Source: Streptomyces sp. Je 1-332 (lineage in GTDB: Bacteria > Actinomycetota > Actinomycetes > Streptomycetales > Streptomycetaceae). Taken from it: a stretch of 64,000 nt of DNA. The translations under genes and the position numbers were made by a program. Under the pieces are notes generated by a model, which searched no databases, had not been told where the DNA came from, and was given only the letters and a program-made list of their open reading frames with translations. The DNA lies in assembly GCF_040730185.1 (NCBI RefSeq), contig NZ_CP160402.1, forward strand, positions 5,642,001-5,706,000. The letters are read 5' to 3'. This document shows, one piece after another, positions 25,195-35,419 of this stretch (the stretch's first letter is position 1; the number at the start of each line of letters is the position of its first letter).

Positions 25195-26088
25195 ATGGTC
25201 GTCATGACAGAACAGCAGCTCAAGACCCCCGTAACCGTCCTCGGCCTTGGCGCCATGGGGCAGGCTCTCGCCGGTGCGTTCCTCAAGGCCGGCCACCCCA
25301 CCACCGTCTGGAACCGCACGCCCGGCAAGGGCGACGACCTCGTGGCCGCAGGGGCCACGCGCGCCGCCACCGCGGCCGACGCGGTCCGCGCCTCGGACCT
25401 GGTCGTCGTCTGCCTCTACGACTACGGCGTCTCGCGGGCCGTGCTGGGCCCGATCTCCGCCGACCTGGCGGGGCGCACCCTGGTGAACCTCACGTCCGAC
25501 ACCCCGGAGCGCTCCCGCGAGGCTGCGGCCTGGGCCGCCGAGCACGGCGTCGACTACCTGGACGGCGCCATCCTGGTGCCCGTGACCGTGATCGGCACCC
25601 CCGACGCGCTGCTCTTCCACAGTGGCCCGCAGGCCGTGTACGAGCGGCACGAGAGCACGCTCAAGGTGCTCGGCGGCAACACCGTGTACCTCGGCGAGGA
25701 CCACGGCCTCGCGGCCGTCTACGACAACGCCCTGCTGGACTTCTTCTGGACCAGCATGTCCGGCCTCGTCCACGCGTACGCGCTGGCCGGTGCGGACGGC
25801 GTGAAGGGCGCGGAACTCGCGCCCTACCTCAGCGCCATGATCGCCATCCTCCCGCCGGCCATCGAGGAGATGGGCAGCGAGGTCGACTCCGGCAAGTACC
25901 CGGGCGAGCAGGCCCCGCTCGTCACGGAAGCCGTCAACGTCGACCACATCATCCACGCCTCCGAGCACCGGGGCCTCGACGTGGGCGCCCTGAGCGGTAT
26001 CAAGGCCGTCCTGGACCGGGCCATCGCCAAGGGCCACGGCGCCGACGGATGGACGGCCACCATCGAAGCGGTACGCGGCGTACGGTGA
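25195..26088 (+). CDS. NADPH-dependent imine reductase-like oxidoreductase
   Basis: A 297-residue member of the 6-phosphogluconate/beta-hydroxyacid dehydrogenase superfamily, best matching the imine reductase subgroup. The Rossmann motif is GLGAMGQAL (17-25) and the NADPH-specifying loop is VWNRTPGK (38-45). The second half carries YDNALLDFFWTSMSGLVHAYALAGADG, where an Asp at the catalytic position is characteristic of one imine reductase class. The native substrate is unknown for most of the family. The gene starts at 25195 or at the ATG at 25204; neither has a strong ribosome site. A strong dyad upstream suggests inducible expression. Confidence 0.87.
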   Translation: MVVMTEQQLKTPVTVLGLGAMGQALAGAFLKAGHPTTVWNRTPGKGDDLVAAGATRAATAADAVRASDLVVVCLYDYGVSRAVLGPISADLAGRTLVNLTSDTPERSREAAAWAAEHGVDYLDGAILVPVTVIGTPDALLFHSGPQAVYERHESTLKVLGGNTVYLGEDHGLAAVYDNALLDFFWTSMSGLVHAYALAGADGVKGAELAPYLSAMIAILPPAIEEMGSEVDSGKYPGEQAPLVTEAVNVDHIIHASEHRGLDVGALSGIKAVLDRAIAKGHGADGWTATIEAVRGVR

Positions 26089-26121
26089 AAGTGACCGCCG
26101 TCACAGAGCAGGAGCCGTGAG

Positions 26122-26484
26122 ATGACTGGTGAACCGAGCTTCTTCGAGATCGGTGTCGAGGACCCGGAGCGGGGGCGGGCCTTCTACGGGGAACTGCTCG
26201 GCTGGTCCTTCGAACCGGGGCCGTCCGGGCACGGGTATGTGATCGGGACCCCGGGTGTGCCGGGCGGCATGCACGGCGGTGACGCGGGGGCGGCGCCCTA
26301 CCTCTTCTTCCAGGTCGACGACCTGGAGGCCGCCCTGGCCAAGGTCATCAAGCTGGGCGGCACCGTCGAGGCGCCGATCGGCGGCGAGAGCGAGGAGTCG
26401 GACGCGGCGTTCGGCCGGTTCCGGCTCTGCAAGGACGACCAGGGGTCCACCTTCGGCCTGCATCAGCCCCCCAGGGCATCCTGA
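26122..26484 (+). CDS. VOC (glyoxalase/bleomycin-resistance) superfamily protein
   Basis: A small 120-residue protein of the vicinal oxygen chelate fold: FFEIGVEDPERGRAFYGELLGWSFEPG at the start, FFQVDDLEAALAKVIKLGG in the second beta-alpha-beta unit, and FRLCKDDQGSTFGLHQPP at the end. It may be a metal-dependent lyase or a ligand-binding protein. GGAG lies about 8 nt before the ATG. It is 33 bp downstream of the imine reductase-like gene and may be cotranscribed with it. Confidence 0.88.
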   Translation: MTGEPSFFEIGVEDPERGRAFYGELLGWSFEPGPSGHGYVIGTPGVPGGMHGGDAGAAPYLFFQVDDLEAALAKVIKLGGTVEAPIGGESEESDAAFGRFRLCKDDQGSTFGLHQPPRAS

Positions 26485-26491
26485 GCGCTGG

Positions 26492-26511
26492 CCTTGACGC
26501 CCACGTCAAGG
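26492..26511. promoter_or_regulatory. MerR-type operator/promoter
   Basis: CCTTGACGCCCACGTCAAGG is a perfect dyad with 8-bp arms and a 4-bp spacer, and its left arm contains a -35-like TTGACG. It lies 16-35 bp upstream of the merR ATG, where a MerR family protein would bind its own promoter. Transcription may start very near the ATG, giving a nearly leaderless message. Confidence 0.65.
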
Positions 26512-26526
26512 ATTACCGTCGTACGC

Positions 26527-26950
26527 ATGCGCATCGGCGAACTTGCGGAGCGGGCCGGCACCACCACGCGGACGCTTCGGTACTACGAGTCACGGGGGCT
26601 GCTGCCCGCTCGTCGCAGTGGATGGGGGCCCCCCTGCTCTTTAAGAGCTTGGGGGAGGCTACCGCACCTACGACGAGGACGACGTGCGTCTCCTGGAGCA
26701 GATCAGGACCTTGCAGGACTTCGGGTTCGATCTGGAGGAGACGCGGCCGTTCGTGGAGTGTCTGCGGTCGGGGCACCCGGAGGGCGACTCATGCCCCGCG
26801 TCGCTCGACGTGTACCGCCGCAAGATCGGTGAACTCGACGCGTTGATCAGCGAGTTGAGTGCGGTGCGCGAGCAGGTGAGTGCGCAGTTGGTGCGCGCCG
26901 AGGCGGCGGTCCCGGGCGGCCCGGACCCGCAGTGCGAGCTGACGGGCTGA
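26527..26950 (+). pseudogene. MerR-family regulator interrupted by a 34-bp element
   Basis: The first 31 codons read as a typical MerR helix-turn-helix, MRIGELAERAGTTTRTLRYYESRGLLPARRSG. The protein then continues in a different frame from 26657 (GYRTYDEDDVRLLEQIRTLQDFGFDLEE...) to the stop at 26950, with CELTG at the end. Removing the 34 bases 26623-26656 restores one continuous frame of about 130 residues of normal length. As the sequence stands, translation runs into nonsense and stops at 26832. The gene is directly upstream of thioredoxin, a known pairing in Streptomyces, so loss of this regulator may alter thioredoxin control. An assembly error is unlikely because the inserted DNA is a recognisable dispersed palindrome. 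Confidence 0.88.
26623..26656. mobile_element. 34-bp palindromic dispersed element (MITE-like) in merR
   Basis: The inserted segment is G/C-run flanked and centred on GCTCTTTAAGAGC, forming a long hairpin. It shares the core AGAGCTTGGGG with the element at 15371-15413. Its length (34, not a multiple of three) causes the merR frameshift. It encodes nothing itself, so any mobilisation would depend on enzymes elsewhere. Confidence 0.7.
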
Positions 26951-26983
26951 CGGGCGACGGGCTGAGGGAGAGGGAACGCGGAC

Positions 26984-27328
26984 ATGGGGATGGTCAAGGC
27001 CGACGGTGTGGCCGAGGTGACGGACGCCGACTTCGAGGGCGAGGTGCTCAAGGCGGAACTGCCGGTGCTCGTGGAGTTCGGGGCCGAGTGGTGCGGACCG
27101 TGCCGGCAGCTCGCGCCGGTGCTCAGTGAGATCGCGCGCGAGGAGGAGGGCCGGCTGAGGATCGTGCAGCTGGACGTGGACCACAATCCGCGGACGGCGA
27201 TCGCGTACGGGATTCTCTCGGTGCCGTCCCTCGTGGTGTTCCGGGGCGGTGAGCCGGTGAAGTCCATGGTGGGCGCGCGGCCCAAGCGCAAGCTGCTCGC
27301 GGAGCTGACCGAAGCCGAGGTGCTCTGA
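26984..27328 (+). CDS. trxA: Thioredoxin
   Basis: A 114-residue cytoplasmic disulfide reductase. The active site is FGAEWCGPCRQLAPVL with Cys37 and Cys40, the cis-Pro is in SVPSLVVF, and the fold has the family's usual length. An AGGGAGAGGGA ribosome site precedes the ATG. The gene follows the merR remnant by 33 bp and was probably cotranscribed with it. A strong hairpin terminator follows. Confidence 0.95.
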   Translation: MGMVKADGVAEVTDADFEGEVLKAELPVLVEFGAEWCGPCRQLAPVLSEIAREEEGRLRIVQLDVDHNPRTAIAYGILSVPSLVVFRGGEPVKSMVGARPKRKLLAELTEAEVL

Positions 27329-27358
27329 CGCTCTGACGCACATACGGCAGCAGGAAAG

Positions 27359-27396
27359 GGAAAAGCCCCGGACGAATTGGCGTCCGGGGCTTTTCC
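27359..27396. terminator. Rho-independent-like terminator after thioredoxin
   Basis: A perfect 16-bp inverted repeat (27359-27374 with 27381-27396, 6-nt loop) begins with GGAAAAG and ends CTTTTCC, which gives a T-rich 3' side as well as a GC-rich stem. It ends the merR-trxA unit. Confidence 0.88.
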
Positions 27397-27493
27397 TGGC
27401 GTATATTGGATCCTTTCGCGACCCCTTACCCATTTGGGCACACTGGAATCGCGAGAATCTGTATAAGAGCACTGTAACTGGCGAGGGGCTGAA

Positions 27494-29734
27494 TTGTCAA
27501 CCGAGGAATTGCGGGAAGAGCAGCAATTCGTCTCCGGGCTGTATGCGCGCCTCGACGCGCTGCGCGAGGAGGCGAAGGCCGCCGTGCAGGCGTCGTTGAC
27601 GCAGGTCGGCAACGGTCTGCAGGCCAGGCTTGAGCGTGACGTCCTGGTGGCGGAGCGGTCCGGACTGCTGGCCGCCTTCAACGCGGGAGAGAACGGGCTC
27701 TGCTTCGGGAGGCTCGAATTCCGCGACGGCCGTGACCATCACATCGGGCGCATCGGAATCCGCGCGTCCGACGTCGAACGCACCCCTCTCGTGATCGATT
27801 GGCGTGCGGAGGTGGCGCGCCCCTTCTATCTCGCGACCGGTCATACGCCGATGGGGCTGCGCAGGCGCAGGCACATCACCACGGAGGGCCGCGACGTGAC
27901 GGCCCTGCACGACGAGATTCTCGACCTCAGCGACGACACCCGCACGGGGCACGAGGGCGCGGACGCCGACGAGGTGCTGCTCGCCGCGCTCGACTCGGCC
28001 CGTACCGGGCGAATGCACGACATCGTGCAGACGATCCAGGCCGAGCAGGACCGCATCATCCGGGCGCCGCACCACGGCGTCCTCGTCGTCGAGGGCGGGC
28101 CCGGCACCGGCAAGACGGTCGTGGCGCTGCACCGTGCCGCGTTCCTCCTCTACGCCCACCGCCAGCTGCTCGCCAAGCGCGCGGTCCTCATCGTCGGCCC
28201 GAACCCCGCCTTCCTCGGCTACATCAGCGAGGTCCTGCCCGCCCTCGGCGAGACCGGCGTCCTCCTCTCGACGGTCGGCGAGCTGTTCCCCGGCGTGAGC
28301 GCCACCGGCACCGAAACGCCCGAAGCCGCCGAGGTGAAGGGCCGCGCGGAGATGGCGGACGTGCTCGCCGCCGCCGTACGTGACCGGCAGCGGACCCCGG
28401 AGCCCGGCGCCCCCGTGGTCATCGAGCACGACGACGGCGACCTCGTCCTGGACTGGACGATCGCGCAGGAAGCACGCGAGGCGGCACGTGAGGCGGACGT
28501 CCCGCACAACCTCGGGCGCCCGCACTTCGCCTTCCGCGTCATCGACATGCTCACCGAGCAGCTCGCCGAGCGGCTCGGCGCCGACCCGTACGGCGGCCCG
28601 AACTTCCTCGGCCCCGACGACATCGCCCAGCTCGGCAAGGCGATCGCCGCAAGCCCCGAAGTGCACGCCGCCATCGACGAGTTGTGGCCCCAGCTCACCC
28701 CGGAGGGCTTCCTCGCCGACTTCCTGGAGGAGCCGACGCCGCATCTCCCGGACGAGGAGGCCAGGATCGTCCGGCGCGAGCGCGGCGCCGCCTGGACGGC
28801 CGCCGACGTCCCGCTCCTGGACGAGGCCGCCGAGCTGCTCGGCAGCGACGACAGCGCGGCGAAGGCGATGGCGGAGGCCGAGCGTGCCAAGCAGATCGCC
28901 TACGCCCAGGGTGTGCTCGACGTCTCGTACGCATCCCGTACCTACGAGTTCGAGGACAAGGACGACGAGGACTCCGAGGTGCTGCTCGCGCACGACATCA
29001 TCGACGCGGAGCGTATGGCCGAGCGCCAGGAGGAGGCCGACCACCGCAGCGCCGCCGAGCGTGCCGCTGCCGACCGGACGTGGGCCTTCGGGCACATCAT
29101 CGTGGACGAGGCGCAGGAACTGTCCGCGATGGCCTGGCGGTTGCTGATGCGGCGCTGTCCGACCCGCTCGATGACGCTGGTCGGCGATCCCGCGCAGACG
29201 GCGGAGGCCGGCGGCTGCGGCTCCTGGGAGACGATCCTGTCCCCGTACGTCGACGACCGCTGGGAGTACACACGCCTCGGCGTCAACTACCGCACCCCCG
29301 TGGAGATCATGGACGTGGCCGCCGAGGTGCCGCGCGTCGAGTACCCCGGCTTCGAGCCGCCCAGCTCGGTGCGGTCCACGGGCGTGCTGCCCTGGGCGCG
29401 CCGCACCGACGACCTCGCCGCGGCCGTGGCCGAAGCGGTGGCGGACGAGACGCGGGACGAGGGCCGCCTCGCGGTGGTCGCCCCGCGCGAGCTGCATGAG
29501 CGGCTCGCCGGAAAGCTCCCCGGTGTGACGGCCGGGGAGGCCCCGGACCTGACGCGGCCGGTCGTGCTGATCGACCCGCGTCAGGCGAAGGGCCTGGAGT
29601 TCGACACGGTCCTGGTCGTGGAGCCGGGCCGCTACGGCACGAGTGACCTGTACGTGGCCCTGACCCGGGCCACGCAGCGCCTCGGCATCCTGCACGCCGA
29701 GGAGCTGCCGGTGGCGCTCAAGCAGTTCGCCTAG
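27494..29734 (+). CDS. helR: HelR/HelD-like RNA polymerase recycling ATPase
   Basis: A 746-residue superfamily 1 helicase-like ATPase of the HelD group, which removes RNA polymerase from stalled complexes; the Streptomyces member HelR also protects against rifampicin. Motifs are VVEGGPGTGKTVVALHRAAFLLY (Walker A 201-208), IIVDEAQELSAMAW, LVGDPAQTAEAGG, the NYRTP motif, DPRQAKGLEFDTVLVVE and YVALTRATQRLGIL. The long N-terminal helical arm (MSTEELREEQQFVSGLYARLD) is the polymerase-entering coil of the family. It starts with the rare codon TTG (27494), with GAGGGG about 6 nt upstream; no ATG or GTG in frame fits better. I see no rifamycin-associated element in the upstream 100 bp. Confidence 0.93.
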   Translation: MSTEELREEQQFVSGLYARLDALREEAKAAVQASLTQVGNGLQARLERDVLVAERSGLLAAFNAGENGLCFGRLEFRDGRDHHIGRIGIRASDVERTPLVIDWRAEVARPFYLATGHTPMGLRRRRHITTEGRDVTALHDEILDLSDDTRTGHEGADADEVLLAALDSARTGRMHDIVQTIQAEQDRIIRAPHHGVLVVEGGPGTGKTVVALHRAAFLLYAHRQLLAKRAVLIVGPNPAFLGYISEVLPALGETGVLLSTVGELFPGVSATGTETPEAAEVKGRAEMADVLAAAVRDRQRTPEPGAPVVIEHDDGDLVLDWTIAQEAREAAREADVPHNLGRPHFAFRVIDMLTEQLAERLGADPYGGPNFLGPDDIAQLGKAIAASPEVHAAIDELWPQLTPEGFLADFLEEPTPHLPDEEARIVRRERGAAWTAADVPLLDEAAELLGSDDSAAKAMAEAERAKQIAYAQGVLDVSYASRTYEFEDKDDEDSEVLLAHDIIDAERMAERQEEADHRSAAERAAADRTWAFGHIIVDEAQELSAMAWRLLMRRCPTRSMTLVGDPAQTAEAGGCGSWETILSPYVDDRWEYTRLGVNYRTPVEIMDVAAEVPRVEYPGFEPPSSVRSTGVLPWARRTDDLAAAVAEAVADETRDEGRLAVVAPRELHERLAGKLPGVTAGEAPDLTRPVVLIDPRQAKGLEFDTVLVVEPGRYGTSDLYVALTRATQRLGILHAEELPVALKQFA

Positions 29735-29784
29735 CGAGCAGTTCGCCTGGCAAGCAGTTCGACTGGCGAGCAGTTCGACCAGTG
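29721..29784. repeat. Four 16-bp tandem repeats spanning the helR stop
   Basis: AGCAGTTCG occurs at 29721, 29737, 29753 and 29769, exactly 16 bp apart, with similar flanks. The first copy encodes the last residues (KQFA) of helR and the rest lie between helR and the end of glgB. Duplication of the gene's end by slippage explains it. No terminator hairpin is obvious in this convergent gap. Confidence 0.9.
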
Positions 29785-29791
29785 CACTGCC

Positions 29792-32158
29792 TCACGCGGG
29801 TCGCAGCCACACCGTGGCCAGCGGCGGCAGGGTGAGGCGCAGGGACGCGGGGCGGCCGTGCGACGCCACCGGCTCGGTCTTGACCGGGTCCGGGTTGGTG
29901 ACGTCGCCGCCGCCGTAGCGTGCCGCGTCCGTGTTCAGGACCTCGTGCCAGGCGGTGAACTCGCCGGGAACGCCCAGGCGGTACTCGTGCCGCACCACCG
30001 GCGAGAAGTTGGAGACGGCCAGAAGGGGCGCCTCGTCCGTCTCCTCGGCGGCGTACCGCAGGAACGCGAAGACGTTCTCCTCGGCCGCGTCGCCCTCGAC
30101 CCAGGCGAAGCCGCCGGGGTCGGTGTCGCGCTGCCACAGGGACGGTTCGCGGCGGTAGACGGTGTTGAGGTCGCGCACGAGGTCGCGTACGCCCCGGTGG
30201 TCGGCCTCCGCCCCGTAGGCGGGATCGAGCAGCCACCAGTCCGGGCCATGGCCCTCGGCCCACTCGGCGCCCTGGGCGAACTCCTGCCCCATGAACAGGA
30301 GTTGCTTGCCCGGGTGGGCCCACATGAAGCCCAGGTAGGCGCGGTGGTTGGCGCGCTGCTGCCACCAGTCGCCGGGCATCTTCGACACCAGGGACCGCTT
30401 GCCGTGCACGACCTCGTCGTGCGAGATCGGCAGGACGTAGTTCTCGCTGTACGCGTACACCATCGAGAACGTCATCTCGTTGTGGTGGAACCTGCGGTGC
30501 ACGGGCTCCTTCGACACGTAGTCGAGCGAGTCGTGCATCCACCCCATGTTCCACTTCAGGCCGAAGCCGAGCCCGCCGAAGCCGCCGGGGCCCTGGTGGT
30601 GCGTCTCGCGGGTCACGCCGTCCCAGGCGGTGGACTCCTCGGCGATCGTGACGACGCCGGGTGCGCGGCGGTAGACGGTGGCGTTCATCTCCTGGAGGAA
30701 GGCGACGGCGTCGAGGTTCTCACGGCCGCCGTGCGCGTTCGGAGTCCACTCGCCGTCCTCGCGCGAGTAGTCCAGGTACAGCATCGAGGCCACGGCGTCG
30801 ACGCGCAGGCCGTCGATGTGGAACTCCTCGCACCAGTAAGAGGCGTTGGCGACAAGGAAGTTACGCACCTCCTTGCGGCCGTAGTCGAACTCCAGGGTTC
30901 CCCAGTCGGGGTGCGCCGCCCGGTTCGGGTCCTCGTGCTCGTACAGCGTCCGTCCGTCGAACTCCGCCAGCGCCCAGTCGTCGCGCGGGAAGTGCGCGGG
31001 GACCCAGTCCATCAGGACACCGATGCCCGCCCGGTGCAGCGCGTCGACCAGGTACTTGAAGTCGTCGGGCGTGCCGAGCCGGGCCGTCGGCGCGTAGAAG
31101 CCGGTGACCTGATAGCCCCACGAGCCGCCGAAGGGATGCTCGGCGACCGGCATCAGCTCGACGTGCGTGAACCCCAAGTCGGATACGTACGCGGGGAGTT
31201 GTTCGGCGAGCTGGCGGTACGTCAGGCCCGGTCGCCAGGAGGCGAGATGCACCTCGTAGACGGAGAACGGTGACGCGTGCACGGGCAGCTCGGCCCGGCG
31301 CACCAGCCACTCCGCGTCATGCCACTCGTGGTGCGACTCGTGCACCACCGAGGAGTTGGCGGGCGGGACCTCCGTACGGCGGGCCAGGGGGTCGGCCCGC
31401 AGCGTCTTCGTGCCGTCGGGCCGGGTGATCTCGTACTTGTAGAGCTCGCCCTCGCCGACGGACGGCACGAAGAGCTCCCAGACGCCGCAGCCGCCGAGCG
31501 AGCGCATCGGGAACCCGGAGCCGTCCCAGAAGTTGAAGCCCCCCACCACGCGCACGCCGAGCGCGTTGGGCGCCCACACCGTGAAGCGGGTGCCGGTCGC
31601 CCCCTCGTGCACCATCGGGCGCGACCCGAGCGCGTGCCACAACTGCTCGTGCCGGCCCTCGCCGATCAGATGCAGGTCGAACTCGCCGAGCGCGGGCAGG
31701 ACGCGGTACGCGTCGTGGATCTCCAGTTCGGCGTCCTCGTACGTGATGTGGAGCCGGTAGTCGGGGACCTCGCGCAGTGGGAGCACCCCGGAGAAGAACC
31801 CGTCACCGTCGTCGTGCAGCTCCGCCCGCAGATCCTTGGCGACGACGGCGACGGAGCGGGCGTAAGGCCGCAGCGCGCGGAAGACGATGCCCTCGCGCAC
31901 GACGTGGGCGCCGAGCACGCCGTGCGGGTCGTGGTGGGTGCCGGCCAGGAGGCGGGCTCGGTCGGCCTGGGAGACGGGCGACGCGGGGCGGCCGGACTGC
32001 GGCGGCTGCCCAGTTTGCTCGGGCAGCTTCGGTTGCTTGGGTTGCTTCGGTTGCTTCTGCCGGGGTGGCTGGGGCGCCCGGCCTGTGGGCTCCGGTTTCC
32101 GCTTGCCCTTCTTGCTGGCCTCGTCGGACGGTTTGCGCGGCTGCGGGCGGGGGGTCAC
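29792..32158 (-). CDS. glgB: 1,4-alpha-glucan branching enzyme
   Basis: Cuts alpha-1,4-glucan and re-attaches the piece as an alpha-1,6 branch, finishing the GlgE-pathway polymer. The 788 residues contain an N-terminal carbohydrate-binding region, a CBM48-like domain and a GH13 barrel: VLMDWVPAHFP, DGLRVDAVASMLYLDYSRE with the nucleophile Asp, VTIAEESTAW with the acid/base Glu, and PISHDEVVHGKRSL. The first ~60 residues are a Lys/Pro/Gln-rich low-complexity extension with KQPKQPKQPK repeats. The start is GTG 32158. It is the last gene of the glgE-treS-mak-glgB unit, 27 bp after mak. Confidence 0.97.
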   Translation of the reverse strand: MTPRPQPRKPSDEASKKGKRKPEPTGRAPQPPRQKQPKQPKQPKLPEQTGQPPQSGRPASPVSQADRARLLAGTHHDPHGVLGAHVVREGIVFRALRPYARSVAVVAKDLRAELHDDGDGFFSGVLPLREVPDYRLHITYEDAELEIHDAYRVLPALGEFDLHLIGEGRHEQLWHALGSRPMVHEGATGTRFTVWAPNALGVRVVGGFNFWDGSGFPMRSLGGCGVWELFVPSVGEGELYKYEITRPDGTKTLRADPLARRTEVPPANSSVVHESHHEWHDAEWLVRRAELPVHASPFSVYEVHLASWRPGLTYRQLAEQLPAYVSDLGFTHVELMPVAEHPFGGSWGYQVTGFYAPTARLGTPDDFKYLVDALHRAGIGVLMDWVPAHFPRDDWALAEFDGRTLYEHEDPNRAAHPDWGTLEFDYGRKEVRNFLVANASYWCEEFHIDGLRVDAVASMLYLDYSREDGEWTPNAHGGRENLDAVAFLQEMNATVYRRAPGVVTIAEESTAWDGVTRETHHQGPGGFGGLGFGLKWNMGWMHDSLDYVSKEPVHRRFHHNEMTFSMVYAYSENYVLPISHDEVVHGKRSLVSKMPGDWWQQRANHRAYLGFMWAHPGKQLLFMGQEFAQGAEWAEGHGPDWWLLDPAYGAEADHRGVRDLVRDLNTVYRREPSLWQRDTDPGGFAWVEGDAAEENVFAFLRYAAEETDEAPLLAVSNFSPVVRHEYRLGVPGEFTAWHEVLNTDAARYGGGDVTNPDPVKTEPVASHGRPASLRLTLPPLATVWLRPA

Positions 32159-32185
32159 GGGGGAGCCTCCTCGGCGATGGCGGGG

Positions 32186-33598
32186 TCAGTGGGCTTCGGT
32201 GGCGGGGCCGTTCGTGGCGAGGCGCTTGATGGCGGCGAGGGGTACGGGAAGCCAGTCGGGGCGGTGACGGGCCTCGTAGACGACCTCGTACACCGCCTTG
32301 TCCGTCTCGTAGGCGCGCAGCAGCACCGGGTCCATACGGGGGTCGCGGCCGGTGACCTCCGCGTACCCCGTGCAGTACGCCGCCCGGCAGTCGCCCGCCC
32401 ACTCGGGCGCCCATGGCTCGTGGGAGCGCGCCGCGTAGTCGAAGGACCGGAGCATGCCCGCCACGTCGCGTACCGGATGCTGCGGCATCCTGCGCTCGGC
32501 CGGCGGGCGTGAGGGCTCGCCCTCGAAGTCGATGACCGACCACTCCCCGGCGGGCGAGCGCAGGCACTGCCCCAGGTGCAGGTCGCCGTGGACGCGCTGC
32601 GCCGTCCAGGTCTCCTCACCCCGGCCCAGGTCGGCGAGCGCCTCGTAGGTGGTGTGCAGGGCGGGCGCGTACGGCTGCAGGGCCGGCACCGACCTGGCCG
32701 CCGAGTCCAGGCGCTCGGCCATGCCATCGGCGATCAGCTCCAGCTGGGTGCGGCCCAGCGTCACGGTGGGCAGTGCGCGGGCCAGCGCCAGATGCACCTC
32801 GGCGGTCGCCCGGCCGAGCGCCCGCGCCTCACCGCTGAAGTCCCGTTCCGCGGCGAGCTCCCGCAGGGCCAGCTCCCAGCCGTCCACCGTGCCCTTCAGA
32901 TAGGGCTGGAGCACGCCGAGGACATGTGCGTCGTCCCCGATGTCCGCCAGGAACCAGGCGGCGGGCGCGGGGACCTGCGGGCAGCCCTCGCGGGAGAGCG
33001 TCAGGGGCAGTTCCAGGTCCGGATTGGTGCCGGGCACCACGCGGCGGAACAGCTTCAGAATGAACGTATCTCCGTACACGAGCGAGGAGTTGGACTGCTC
33101 GGCGGCGAGTAAACGCGGGGCCAGGTCGTCGGCTATGTCCTTACGCGTGTCGCGCTCGAAGCGGAGCTTGCCGACGCGAGCCCGCACCCGCAGCGCCTCA
33201 AGGAGGAAGCCGGACATCCGGGCGTCGTGCAGCGCTTCGTAGACCGTGAAGCCGGTGAGGGGCCCCCGCGTCACGTGTCCGATCAGTGCGGGCGCGAGCC
33301 GTGGTGGCAGCTCACGCCGTACGCCGAGCAGGAGTTGGTAGCAGTCGGCGGGCAGCGCGGGCGTACCGCCGCCCTGTTCGGGCACCTGGGGCTGCCGGAC
33401 CCGGACAAGCAGATGCAGTAGCCCCAACTCCGCGGTCGGCGGCAGGAGTTCGGTCGCGGATACCAGGGTGAAGTCGGTGATGGGGCGGCCTTTGCCCGCG
33501 AACCAGCGCTGCCGTGGCAGCCACGCGCGCAGCAGCGGATCGAGCGAGGCGAGCAGCGCGTCCGCGGTGATCCCCGGGCGGGTGACGGCTTCCGACAT
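32186..33598 (-). CDS. mak: Maltokinase
   Basis: Phosphorylates maltose to maltose 1-phosphate, the GlgE substrate, with ATP. The 470-residue protein has the maltokinase N-terminal cap (LLRAWLPRQRWFAGKGRPITDF) and the aminoglycoside-kinase-like C-lobe with catalytic HGDLHLGQCL and the metal motif VIDFEGEPSRP. I start it at the ATG ending at 33598 because AAAGGA lies just upstream; a longer form from TTG 33628 is possible. Also called Pep2. TreS makes the maltose and GlgE uses the product; both genes are directly upstream. Confidence 0.95.
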   Translation of the reverse strand: MSEAVTRPGITADALLASLDPLLRAWLPRQRWFAGKGRPITDFTLVSATELLPPTAELGLLHLLVRVRQPQVPEQGGGTPALPADCYQLLLGVRRELPPRLAPALIGHVTRGPLTGFTVYEALHDARMSGFLLEALRVRARVGKLRFERDTRKDIADDLAPRLLAAEQSNSSLVYGDTFILKLFRRVVPGTNPDLELPLTLSREGCPQVPAPAAWFLADIGDDAHVLGVLQPYLKGTVDGWELALRELAAERDFSGEARALGRATAEVHLALARALPTVTLGRTQLELIADGMAERLDSAARSVPALQPYAPALHTTYEALADLGRGEETWTAQRVHGDLHLGQCLRSPAGEWSVIDFEGEPSRPPAERRMPQHPVRDVAGMLRSFDYAARSHEPWAPEWAGDCRAAYCTGYAEVTGRDPRMDPVLLRAYETDKAVYEVVYEARHRPDWLPVPLAAIKRLATNGPATEAH

Positions 33599-33718
33599 GG
33601 CGTCGCGTCCTTTCCGCGGTGCGGACAAGGGAGAAGTGCGGGAGTGCCGGTTGTGCGGGGAGAGTGCCCAGGGCGGGGCGGCGGAAACCGCCCCGCACCG
33701 GAGTAGCAGGGGTGGAGC

Positions 33719-35415
<1,697 letters not shown>

Positions 35416-35419
<4 letters not shown>

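Noticed and set aside
26494..26832. 112-codon MerR-like open frame taken as an intact small gene
   Set aside because: Only its first 31 codons after 26527 are MerR. The rest is out-of-frame reading of the real gene after the insertion.
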